From positions 248,001 through 312,000 of the forward strand of contig MU839831.1 of assembly GCA_030411725.1 (NCBI GenBank): a stretch of 64,000 nt of DNA, given 5' to 3'. The DNA comes from Echria macrotheca. Taxonomy: Eukaryota > Ascomycota > Sordariomycetes > Sordariales > Schizotheciaceae. The stretch's first letter is position 1, and every line of letters begins with the position of its first letter. The notes beneath the pieces are model-generated. The model searched no databases, had not been told where the DNA came from, and was given only the letters and a program-made list of their open reading frames with translations. Of this stretch, positions 1 to 11,374 are shown in pieces. The position numbers and the translations under genes are program-made.

Positions 1-2451
<2,451 letters not shown>

Positions 2452-2867
2452 GCGCTTGCTTCTTGGGACGCAAAGGACGTGTTAAAAAGGACACATGGGG
2501 AAGACTCAAGGCTTTGCCAAATTCGTGTAAATAGTTGGACCTTAGTTGCACTCGCTGCGGCGGTATATATGACAAGAGTTGTTGATGGTTGATTCATGTT
2601 GTCCGTGCATGTGCCTATCAGTGAAATACTTCGGTCTACTACAAGAGGACTATGTGGGTTGTTCTTGAAAAGCCACACGCAAGCAGCGGGAAGAACTCCT
2701 TTACGACCCTGCGTCCCAATGAATACCTAGGTGTCGTGGCGTCCCGTCTGAAGAAAGGCTCAAACCCTTTCATCACTTGGGATGGCTATGCTCCGATGCT
2801 TTTGAGATGCCGGTTGTTGATGTGTGAGAGGAAATTTCCCAACATGACCGGCCACTTCTTCAAGCCT

Positions 2868-3000
2868 GTTAGGCCAGGCAGGAGCACCCGGAAAAGATGG
2901 AAGGCACGCATGGACGCAACCAGGCCACTGTATTTAGCCAGTCCTCAGGGCTCATCCTCTCTTCTACCAAACAAGCATCATTACCTGCACTTCTTCAAGC
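2868..3000 (+). repeat. dispersed repeat, copy 1
   Basis: This segment matches two others in the window, at 25825-25910 and 50758-50885. Shared blocks in order are GGCCAGGCAGGAGCACCC, GAAGGCACG, a core CTGTATTTAGCCAG, CAGGGCTCATCCTC, an ACCAAACAAG block (absent from copy 3) and TTACCTGCACTTCTTCA. This copy is not obviously upstream of a protein gene; the next gene is the tRNA 240 bases away. Overlapping open frames here look spurious. Confidence 0.75.
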
Positions 3001-3240
3001 CTCAGGTGCTCCCACCATCATAAACACCTCTTCCATCCGTGCACCATCAGACATGATTGCGATGTATACCAAAACTCAATTAAACCCAAAATTGACTATC
3101 CATCTGAAAAGAATTCGCGGTGGGCCAGAGTCTTGCCTCCAGAGCAACAACAAACCCCCACCCCTTTTCGACGTAGCCAGCGCCTTCCACAAGCCAGCCA
3201 GGTTTCCTAGGAGACAATAACAGCCGGTCAATCAAAAACA

Positions 3241-3326
3241 GCCCTTGTAGCTCAGTGGTAGAGCGCAGCACTTGTATTCCACTCAAGCAAATGCTGAGGT
3301 CTCAGGTTCAATCCCTGGCGGGGGCA
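3241..3326 (+). tRNA. tRNA-Thr(UGU) with a 14-nt intron
   Basis: A full cloverleaf can be drawn. Acceptor strands are GCCCTTG (3241-3247) and CGGGGGC (3319-3325) with discriminator A3326. The D arm is GCTC/GAGC, the anticodon stem CAGCA/TGCTG and the T arm TCAGG-TTCAATC-CCTGG. The anticodon TGT is at 3273-3275. The anticodon loop is 21 nt instead of 7, which fits a canonical intron of 14 nt (3277-3290) after position 37. This tRNA decodes ACA threonine codons. Confidence 0.93.
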
Positions 3327-3330
3327 GCTG

Positions 3331-3340
3331 TTTTTCTTTT
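3331..3340 (+). terminator. RNA polymerase III terminator of tRNA-Thr
   Basis: A T5 run followed by C and T4 begins five bases after the tRNA 3' end, the usual Pol III stop signal. Confidence 0.8.
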
Positions 3341-3627
3341 GCTACCCCACACACACCTCTTGGTGTGGAACCCCTTTTTGTCACCCTTTTCCGTCAGCGC
3401 CTTGGCCAAATGAAGTTTTAGGTGAAAGCATTCTTTTATCCTCTCATCCCCTTGCCTAAGCGTTTCCCATTCTCGATTTCTTATTCGGGTTCATTTTTGA
3501 GTCTATATCTCTACATTATTGCATGTCGCTAAGCACTTAGACTTGGGGTAGCTGGAGAGGCGTAGGTGTTCTGTGTATGGGCTATCCGTGGTTATCCTAA
3601 TCCATCAACATGGTTTGTCGATACTAA

Positions 3628-4446
3628 CTACATATATTGCTTCAGTTTCTTTGCCAACGCTTGTGCAAACTCCTCTGGATAGAATACATATCCAACATGC
3701 CCGCCAGGTAGTTCCAGGACGTCGAGATTAAGGCGATCAGCCAACACCTCCACATTAGGCCGATAGAGACTCCGTGGGCGGATTTCGACGCCGTATGCTA
3801 GGACAAGCTTTGACGACTGCTTCATCAACTCCTCCAAGTCTAATTCCACCTCGGTATAATCGAGCAGCTCTCTCTCAAACCAGTACATGGTGTTTGACGG
3901 CACATGACCACCGTTTGCCGGATCCATTGCTTGCCTCATCGCTGCGGCCTCTGCACCCTCTGCAAGTCTCGATGCGAAGAGTTCCATGGCAGGGGCGACT
4001 CCTTCTCTGCGGTAGGTGTCATAACAGTGCTGAAAAAAGCTCCGCCATTCTGCTCCGCCGTCGGGAAACAGCCTAATCGCTGGCGCCTCGTGCGAAATGA
4101 CGGCACGAACGATAGACGGATATAAGGATAGGACAGTCAGTGCCACGATTGCGCCCGAGCTGTTCCCGAAGATGGTCGCCGGTTGGTCCGCGAGGTGTTC
4201 AATAAGGCTCTTCGCGTCGTCGGCATCGGTCTTTAGACGGTTCTGGTAATCTTGGGCACCACGGAGGAGGCTGCGAGAGAAGCCGCGACGATCGTACGTC
4301 ACGACCGTGAAGTGTGTCGAGAGGTGCTCGGAAACCGGTCCGAATATGTCGCCGTCCCCGTTGGCGCCAGGTATCAGCAAGAGAAGGGGTCCATGTCCCT
4401 TCTTTTCGTAATACAAAGACGCTCCTGAGAGTTCCAAGATCGCCAT
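3628..4446 (-). CDS. alpha/beta hydrolase
   Basis: A single exon of 272 residues from the ATG at 4446. The frame stays open 74 codons upstream, but the protein from 4446 begins directly with the first beta strand (AILELSGASLYYEKKG), so this start is preferred. The oxyanion-hole region LLLIPGANGDGD is at about 22-33. The nucleophile elbow GNSSG is at 94-98 with Ser96, and the catalytic His is probably His250 in LPGGHVGY. The acid residue is less clear, near YGVEIRP. It belongs to the soluble fold of small-molecule hydrolases and esterases; the substrate cannot be read from the sequence. No signal peptide, so probably cytosolic. Confidence 0.88.
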   Translation of the reverse strand: MAILELSGASLYYEKKGHGPLLLLIPGANGDGDIFGPVSEHLSTHFTVVTYDRRGFSRSLLRGAQDYQNRLKTDADDAKSLIEHLADQPATIFGNSSGAIVALTVLSLYPSIVRAVISHEAPAIRLFPDGGAEWRSFFQHCYDTYRREGVAPAMELFASRLAEGAEAAAMRQAMDPANGGHVPSNTMYWFERELLDYTEVELDLEELMKQSSKLVLAYGVEIRPRSLYRPNVEVLADRLNLDVLELPGGHVGYVFYPEEFAQALAKKLKQYM

Positions 4447-5195
4447 TTCGTGTACTACTGCTTCACAGGGAGCGGTAGGAGCATTGAACAAAACATGTAA
4501 CCAGCTTGAACCTCGAGTCTCGACACGGGTCTCGGTCTTATATACAAAGGCCACGCCATCTCTCCGAGCCGAGCCGATGCCGCCTTCCACCCACACACGG
4601 GTCATCAGCCAGCGCACAAGCCAGCAAAGTTGTTCCAAGGACTGGGGCCAGGACCGGTCCCAAAACAAAAATAAGCAGGGTTAATACTTGACCGAAGGGA
4701 TCGTCCACCGATGCAACGTTAGCTCTCTCTACTACGTAAGCTGATGGCGCGTTTGTCTCAAAACCGTTGAAAAGAAACACTCTATCTTTAACAAATACAG
4801 CAGGAAATGAAACTCTTTCGGAAATTCAAAAAGAGCAAAGGAGAGGAGAAGAACAGGGGGGAAGGAGTGGCTTAGCAATAGCAACAGCAGCAGCAGCAGC
4901 AGCAGAGTTCCCTTCGACACAGAGTCCCTCAAGCAAGCCCTTCCCCAGAGGCGATAAGAACCCCCGCGCTCGATAGTCGACGGCGCTGCACCGGCGCACG
5001 AGGCCCGCAGCAACGCCGATCCCCGTGCTAACGTCGGGCGAGGTATGTCAGGTCTGCTTCCACCCATGCGGTCGGCCCTGGGAGCCATCAAACCCGGATG
5101 GGAGGGGGAGAGGACAAGACTATTATCTACATCTTTCTTGGCGCCGGGGCTGCCCGTGGTAGTACAGCTGATCTTTGGGAGCATGGCGTCCGAGA
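4447..5195. other. intergenic region with a CAG microsatellite
   Basis: No gene is supported. A perfect CAG tract of seven units lies at 4885-4905. The rest contains only overlapping short frames. The right end borders the HET relic. Confidence 0.5.
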
Positions 5196-5486
5196 AGATT
5201 AGCTAGGAGCAGGCTCTGGCGGTCCCTGGGGATCGAATACGTCTGGGTCGACCGGCTGTGAATCGTCCAGGGCCCGGGAGGGAACTTTGCGACACAAGCG
5301 CTGAACATGGGCGAGATCTACGGCAACGCGACGCTCACGGTCGCGGCAGCCTCGGCCGAGTCCGAGAACGGCCGCATCATCATGGAGCGCAACCCGGCGG
5401 ACGGGCCCTTCAGCCTGAACCTCGCGCTACGTGGGCTAGGAAACATTTCTCGCCTTTCTAAGTGTGTGCGCACCTCTCTCGTGTAA
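5196..5486 (+). pseudogene. HET-domain relic
   Basis: In one frame the translation reads WRSLGIEYVWVDRL, an in-frame TGA at 5259-5261, then IVQ, and further on ALNMGEIYGNATLTVAAASA. These match two conserved blocks of the HET domain (PF06985): the WVDxLCIxQ block, where a Cys would stand at the stop, and the MxxIYxxAxxTIxAAS block. No start, no upstream YxxLSYxWG block and no downstream WxxQE block are visible, so this is a truncated, inactivated fragment. An intact relative lies at 23.1-25.7 kb. HET proteins mediate heterokaryon incompatibility in fungi. Confidence 0.7.
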
Positions 5487-5603
5487 ACTATAGTCAGGAA
5501 GCCTATCACTAGGGTTTTAGGTCACATACATCCGTCATAACGAAATATCATATATCCTACATGTCACAACCCCAGAACAGCCCATGTTCCGTCAACCGTG
5601 ACA

Positions 5604-6998
5604 TCACCCGCGCAAGACAATCTCCAATACGGCCCACGAACTCCCAGGTAAGGTAAACACCTTGCTCAGTTCCAGCCTACTATCTGCACGATGGAGGAGG
5701 CCCTTCCAGTCCTCTACTGTCCGTTCTTTGGCGTTGAACGTGACGAGCATCTGCAAATCCAGCGCGCTGAGCCCCTGCCGTACCACCCACGGCATCGACG
5801 CCCACTCTTCCGTGTCAAACGGTGGCGCTAACCCTTCGCACAGCACGAGGCGCGTCTCCGGCCGGAAAGCCCGAACCAGTGTCCGGAGGATCTTGCTGGC
5901 CTCCTCATCGGGCCAGTCGTGCAGGATGCCCTTCATAAAGTACACGTCTGCCACGACGGTCTGGGGCTCGAAAAAGTTATGCTCTTGGAACATGATACGC
6001 GTCGCGAGCTCGGATGGTACGTTTATGTTGAATGCATCCCGAACGGATGGAAGGTCTTGCACGATGAATTTGAGTTGTGGGAATGCCCGGGCGAGAGAGA
6101 CGGCTTCGTGCCCTGATGAGCCACCCACATCGACAACGGTACCACCTTCGCCGATACTGGCCCAGTCGAAACCGGATTCAATCAGCAGCTCAAAGTTGAC
6201 GCTGGCAGCAGTCCTCGCAATCTGCATTGCCTCGGCAAACCGGCGTGTTCGGTACCCCTTTTGCTCACCCTCGCCGTCTTTCTCGAGAAGCGACCAGAAG
6301 TCACCATCGTCACCGACTTTGTCTCGGAATGTGATTCCAAATGCCGATTCACGCATTTTCTCGGATGCAGCGTCCTTGCCCTGGTTGTATCTGCGCAGCG
6401 CTTCCGGGAATGTCACCGTGGACGGCTTCACTTCTTCCATGTTGTGGCCGATCCAGCTCATATACTTTGGGTTGCGTACGATAAACGCTGTTGTTGACGT
6501 GTGCACGACGCGGCCCGATCCTGGAGCCGTTTCGGCAAAGAGCCGGTTCACCATGGCGAACCGCAGGATCCGACGGACCAGCGACTCGGGGAGCTTTGTG
6601 AACTCGGCGATGTCTCGGTAGCTTGCTGAGCCGTCGACTGGTACGGCGTGCCAAAAGTCGAACTGGTTAAGCACATCGAGCACCATCAGGTTGTGCTGGC
6701 CCTGGTATAGTAATGTCAGTGGAATATTGGCTCTCTTTGAAACCGGCCTGTGACATACCGCAAGGCCGTCAGATAATATGACATCCTTGCCGCCCTTGGC
6801 GAGATGGAGCATGTCCGTGAGGACTTCGATCAGCTTGAATCGTGGTCCTGCAAGCTCCGTTGCCATCGGGTACTCTGCGCTGCTGCTGGCTGCGAAGGAG
6901 AGAGGCAGCAGGCCCTGGGATTTCATGCGCGACGCCACTGCGTTGGTGAGTTCCCCCACCTTGGCCGCCAGGCTCTCGAGAGTCTCCTGGTCTGACAT
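5604..6998 (-). CDS. SAM-dependent O-methyltransferase, COMT-like
   Basis: Two exons, 6998-6759 and 6701-5604, with a 57-bp GTATGT...CAG intron. The intron has no stop and a length divisible by three, so an unspliced reading would add 19 non-conserved residues. The product is 445 residues, usual for fungal plant-type O-methyltransferases. A winged-helix dimerisation region (about 85-170) precedes the SAM-binding motif VVDVGGSSG (269-277). The signature LHDWPDEEA places the presumed catalytic base at His341. It should transfer methyl from SAM to a phenolic or enol hydroxyl. Such enzymes often tailor polyketides, but no synthase or P450 is adjacent, so I do not call a secondary-metabolite cluster. 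Confidence 0.93.
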   Translation of the reverse strand: MSDQETLESLAAKVGELTNAVASRMKSQGLLPLSFAASSSAEYPMATELAGPRFKLIEVLTDMLHLAKGGKDVILSDGLAVCHRPVSKRANIPLTLLYQGQHNLMVLDVLNQFDFWHAVPVDGSASYRDIAEFTKLPESLVRRILRFAMVNRLFAETAPGSGRVVHTSTTAFIVRNPKYMSWIGHNMEEVKPSTVTFPEALRRYNQGKDAASEKMRESAFGITFRDKVGDDGDFWSLLEKDGEGEQKGYRTRRFAEAMQIARTAASVNFELLIESGFDWASIGEGGTVVDVGGSSGHEAVSLARAFPQLKFIVQDLPSVRDAFNINVPSELATRIMFQEHNFFEPQTVVADVYFMKGILHDWPDEEASKILRTLVRAFRPETRLVLCEGLAPPFDTEEWASMPWVVRQGLSALDLQMLVTFNAKERTVEDWKGLLHRADSRLELSKVFTLPGSSWAVLEIVLRG

Positions 6999-8418
6999 GA
7001 TGTGATGTGTTTCCGTAGTCCTTTGCTGTATTGAACAAGACCAGAGTTGGACTCTGCAAATGTGAGCAGATATATCTTCGGGCTCGGAGTGATGCCGAGT
7101 CCGACTCGAATGAATGGCTGACACGGCACGTAATAATTACTCCAAACAAAGAATTGACGAGCGGGGTTGTGGTCCTGACTTGCTCTGATAATTACCACAA
7201 CCGGACATGAAGATCTGCATCTGCCACCACCACCACCACTTCTACTCTTTGCAACTCAACCCTATTTAGATGCCATCCTATTCTTGACGGCTTGAAATTG
7301 GTGAGGTATTGCAAATGGACTGGAACTCGAACACTTGGGATATATGGATCTTTAGACCCCAGACCTCCCCTGAGCCCTCCTGGATCTGTATCCAGACCTG
7401 AATATCCTTATTGCTGAGATGAAGGGACTAGTATCTCTTATTGAAAAAGATGAAGCCTGTCCATTTGTCTCTGTTGTGGTGGAGGAGCAAATCACTTTTG
7501 GGATGTTTTTATTATATTGAGATGAAAGGGTCCATGTCGATGGGTTTGTGAAGATGAGGATAGCTGCTTTGGAGGGGGAGGATAATGTGAGGGGTCGATG
7601 CCGTTCGTCTTGAGGCTGGTTAGCGAGGCCTAGGCGGTTTGACCGAATCAATGAAGTTCATCTCTCATTGTTTCTTTTCTTTTGGGTGAGTTATCTAGTT
7701 CTGTCCCATTACTCGACGTGCTATTGCCACGACTTATGTCTTTGCCTTATGGAAGAGTCAGTGAAAGAACTGTGTTCAGTTAGCTGGCAACATGCCTAAC
7801 CAAAAATATCCTGACGCCTGCCGGCCAGAAAGGGGACAACGGTATGAGTGTTGACTGGAGGTGCGCTCCAATTCTCTAGTTGCCCTCACGACCATTAGCC
7901 CCAGATGCTTTCCCAGCCCTGGTTACAGTTTCGTGTGCACAAAATTGTACGAGTCTGTAAATTCGGCATCAAAATATGGTGTGGCGGCGTGATATCAACC
8001 TGGTGATACTGATCACACATGAAGAGCTCGGCGACCGGGAACATAAGGCATCGCCGAGCAAGACTCTTGCCTCATCACAACAAAACCGGCGAAGAAGGCC
8101 TTCTTGAAGGCTTTAAAAATTCTTCAGCTCTTCCTTCGAAAATTCCTTCTTCAACCTCTCACCCGCTTGCAAGCCAGAAACGCGAGTACATCCTGACGTA
8201 CATACCGAGAAATCACCAGTAAGTCCACCCAATCCTCACTCGAGGGTCCTCCGTTGAGAAATTCTCATAGCCAGTCATACCACCAGATCACTACTGCAAG
8301 CCCACTTGCTCGGTCAGATCTGCGCCAGCAAGCCCGCTAGCGTTCTCAAGATCCCGCCCAGCGACAAGCACGCCCGCACCACACTTCAACCGCGCCCGAC
8401 CAATACCCGACCGAGACA
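6999..8418. other. intergenic region
   Basis: About 1.4 kb with no supported gene. It is lower in GC than the flanking genes. Short frames on the minus strand (about 7352-7651) show no domain. The right end probably carries the promoter of the Cys-rich gene at 8419. Confidence 0.5.
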
Positions 8419-8661
8419 ATGTGCAAGTATTGGTGCTACCTCTACAAGTGCGGCAAGATGGGCCGCGAGACCACGTTTGAGCGATGCGACATCGCGAAGC
8501 GTGCAGAGATGAGATGCCCCGATGGACTCGTTGATTGGGTGTCCAGAGAGGTCCAGAGAAAGTGTCCTTATGTGCACCTTTGCTACCGGTGCCATGGCAA
8601 GAAGAAGACCGAGTCAAGCGAGACTGAGTCAAGCGATTATATCTACCTTAGTCACACATAA
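8419..8661 (+). CDS. small Cys-rich protein, paralog 1
   Basis: Encodes 80 residues beginning MCKYWCYLYKCGKMG. Cysteines lie at 2, 6, 11, 23, 33, 49, 55 and 58, ending in a CPYVHLCYRCHG cluster, then a Ser/Thr/Glu-rich tail. The same spacing plan recurs in the gene at 9601. Short intracellular proteins that begin MC and have a YxCG motif are widespread in ascomycetes with no known function; the Cys/His pattern suggests metal binding (inference). No signal peptide. Expression is unproven. Confidence 0.55.
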   Translation: MCKYWCYLYKCGKMGRETTFERCDIAKRAEMRCPDGLVDWVSREVQRKCPYVHLCYRCHGKKKTESSETESSDYIYLSHT

Positions 8662-9600
8662 TGGAAGGCTGGGATGTGTGTTTTGGGATGAGGTGGTGCC
8701 AGCTGAAGCGGCAATTTTGGCGGGTGATCGACGAGGAACATGGTGAGATGTAGCCTCTAGAGGCCTAGATAGAACCATCCAAACCCTTAGAAAACTCTTG
8801 ATAACGAAACCGGTATCGCGTTCTTGTACTCCTATTGAAGCCGTTTGATTCATTTCGGTAAATTTGCCGCCCTTGCCTGTGATGAAGAACATGTATCTTG
8901 AGTTCCCGCCATCAGGCCTCCCTGCAACGTTTTTATGAGTATGGCGATCCTGGGGAGTCTTCTAATAGGAGGGGAACACCTATTTCTCTTCAATATATAA
9001 TTGGTTGTCGTCAATAACAGCTGTTTGGGCCGGCTACATTCATGCTTTTCGTACTGGAAAGACGTCGCGGCTCCGTTTACGTTAGGGGAACTGAGACAGA
9101 CATTGAAACCGTCAGGCTGTCTAGAATTTTGAGGCCATCCACAGAGAACGGACGATTTCTGGCTCTAGCGAATGGACATGCTGCTCCCCCAGAAACCAGG
9201 GGTGCAAGGTCCATGAAGGACGAGGAGGCATGTTGTCATCGCGTTTACCCCACGACTGAGCAGATACACATCCAACATCGGATGCTCGAGTTGCTGGGCG
9301 GACTGTGACCGCAATGAGCGCACTTAGAGTGAGCTTCGAGAGTCTTGCTGATTGAGTATATAAAGGCCACGACCTAGTCCTCGAAATGGTGTACTCAATT
9401 CTGTACTCGCGGACTACTTGGTTGTCACACAATCCACACAAAGCTCATTTCCTCGAGAACACAAAAGCCAGACACCCCGTATCCTCCTCGGTCTCCCCAC
9501 ACGGAACCCGCACCAAAGGTACCAAGTCATCGTCGAACAGCCGACCTTTTTTGAGGCTGACAAATATACAGGCATAAGCCGTGTGTGAAAAACGGCCGAA
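8662..9600. other. spacer between the two Cys-rich genes
   Basis: Nothing beyond short overlapping frames. One of 88 codons at 9042-9308 has no recognisable features. Confidence 0.45.
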
Positions 9601-9810
9601 ATGTGCTACCATCACGTTCGCATCTGGAAATGCGGCACGGTCCAGCCCATCACCATCCACTGCGCAACGGTGAGGGCTACGGCGACGGTGAGGGGAAAGA
9701 AACCTCAAGCTTGCAAGCCCAAACCTGGCGACGCAACCGATAAAAAGGAAGAAGGGTCTTGCGGCGAAGAGAAGTGCGAGTCGTGCAAGGGCAGACCACA
9801 AGGCACGTAG
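9601..9810 (+). CDS. small Cys-rich protein, paralog 2
   Basis: Encodes 69 residues beginning MCYHHVRIWKCGTVQ. Cysteines at 2, 11, 21, 38, 54, 59 and 62 line up with 2, 11, 23, 33, 49, 55 and 58 of the gene at 8419. Both keep M-C at the start, an aromatic-x-C-G at 9-12 and a final CxxC. The middle differs, and paralog 2 has a Lys-rich insert before GSCGEEKCESCKG. Tandem arrangement in the same orientation with about 0.9 kb between suggests an old duplication. Function unknown; no signal peptide. Confidence 0.5.
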   Translation: MCYHHVRIWKCGTVQPITIHCATVRATATVRGKKPQACKPKPGDATDKKEEGSCGEEKCESCKGRPQGT

Positions 9811-9897
9811 ACCCGGCGGATGGTCTTGAGCACTGAGCGCGGAGATGATGGGCTCAACAACATATTCTGGGCGATAGGAGGAGGATGAGGAGGAATT

Positions 9898-10072
9898 GGG
9901 GGGGGGGGGGGGGGGGGGGGAAAAAAAAACACAGGATGTTGATGGCGTTTAAGCGACGCAGTGATAAAAAACTCCACGCCGGAAACGAACCCAGGGACGG
10001 CCAGCAGAAAAAAGGGTTGCATAGGNNNNNNNNNNGCCCCCGCCCCCCCCCCCCCGCCCCCCGCGCCCCGCG

Positions 10073-10123
<51 letters not shown>
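9898..10123. other. assembly gap flanked by long homopolymers
   Basis: A run of 23 G (9898-9920) passes into nine A. Ten N lie at 10026-10035. An interrupted C-rich block then ends in an uninterrupted run of about 51 C (10073-10123). Frames through this region give only poly-Gly or poly-Pro and are not genes. The region looks like a failed or low-quality join. Confidence 0.9.
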
Positions 10124-10124
<1 letters not shown>

Positions 10125-10230
10125 CTTCACACAGCAACTGCATGGTATGGCGTTGAAGCGGAGCACTGGTTAGCAACTGGACGCCGGTGACGAAGCTCTG
10201 GAAGTCGAGCAGAGCTTCAGGTTGCAATGG
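9942..10230 (+). repeat. ungapped direct repeat on both sides of the gap
   Basis: Bases 9942-10025 align to 10147-10230 at a constant offset of 205 with no indels. By my count 57 of 84 positions match. Both start ATGGCGTT, share ACGCCGG and GAGCAGA-like blocks, and end GGTTGCA. The pair is best explained by the same locus placed twice, once from poor-quality sequence, on either side of the N run. A genuine old duplication is possible. Confidence 0.65.
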
Positions 10231-11374
10231 TACAGCAGAGCGATATGGTTTATTCAATTGTCACGAACGCGAGAGATTATTAGGTACCCCATTGTATTGA
10301 CACCTTTTCCCGTGATATATGTCCACATCATGTCGTTGACTGTTTTCCATGGCAGTTACAAGTCACTCTTCAACCGCCTCCCAGGTAGAGTCGAAGAGCT
10401 GACCTAACAATTCCCTGTTCTCAAGGTCATCAGCGGGCCACAGCGCCCACTTGTGATTTCAGCCTGTTTTCATGGCTCCTGCCATATCGAGTAACTCCAG
10501 CTCTAGCTCCTCCCCCACTTGCAGGCAGCTGGTTACTGGCCTGCCTGAATGGCTAACATTTTCCTCGGCCAAAATTTGGGAGGGGCAGTCGCATGGAGAT
10601 AAACAGAGCGGACGTCTTTGTTCATTGGAGTTCCACGAATATGAATCATCCGCAACTTCCCCACATATCTACAAGACTGCTACCTCACTGACCTCGCCTC
10701 AATGATCCACCGAACCGACGTCACTCGAATTCGCATCCGTCTACACCGCCGAGCCCGGTGCAGGATCCGTTTGCCATCGGACACGGCAGCGGAGTGTTCA
10801 ACCCCTCACGCCCCACTCCATACCGTATCCCCCGACGATGGGACGGAGGGTGTCGAGTTTCGATGCGGAGGTCGTGGTATCAGTTCCAACACTACTAATG
10901 GGAGATCTAGGTTGAAATTGATGGCGGCCGACGGTACCGGAGTGCTGGGAAGAATACCGCCAAGCTTATAAACCGGAGCTGGGTTGTCCGGCCGCGTGGA
11001 GAATAGCCGGCGGAAGGGCGGTCGAAACTTTCGGTGGGCAGCTCTCCAGCCATTTTAACGTTCTGAGAGGCTTTACTAACTTCTTACCGGCATGCGCATC
11101 CGTAGCCTTTATTCCCGAGCGCGGAGGCTTAGCCAAAGTACAAACCCCTGATTCCGCTAGCCTCCTCCTGGTAGCGACGCGGGCTATCTATTACGATTTC
11201 CCGTCTGGCCAATTTATACGGCTGCGTCCCCAGATTCTCCTACCGCACCAATCCGATTTCCGATCCAGGTCTTGGGTTCCACGCGGTTTCCAGCATCATG
11301 GCTATAAAGCTTCCCCGACGGGAACTTGCGCCAACGGCGGTTGACGTTCGCAGCAGCAGGATTCCGTCGACAAC
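10231..11374. other. intergenic region and promoter of the beta-xylosidase gene
   Basis: No gene is supported. A GGCTAA motif on the minus strand (TTAGCC, 11129-11134), extending to GGCTAAG, lies about 245 bases before the GH3 start. It matches the XlnR/XYR1 core GGCTAR. A CCCCAG at about 11228-11233 fits the reverse CreA core. These would suit xylan induction and glucose repression, but such short motifs may be chance. Confidence 0.35.

Noticed and set aside
3628..6998. Secondary-metabolite cluster around the O-methyltransferase and hydrolase
   Set aside because: No polyketide or peptide synthase, P450, transporter or pathway regulator is adjacent; the neighbours are a HET relic and intergenic DNA.
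9705..10257. Frames through the homopolymer/N region
   Set aside because: They encode only poly-Gly or poly-Pro plus undefined residues and cross an assembly gap.
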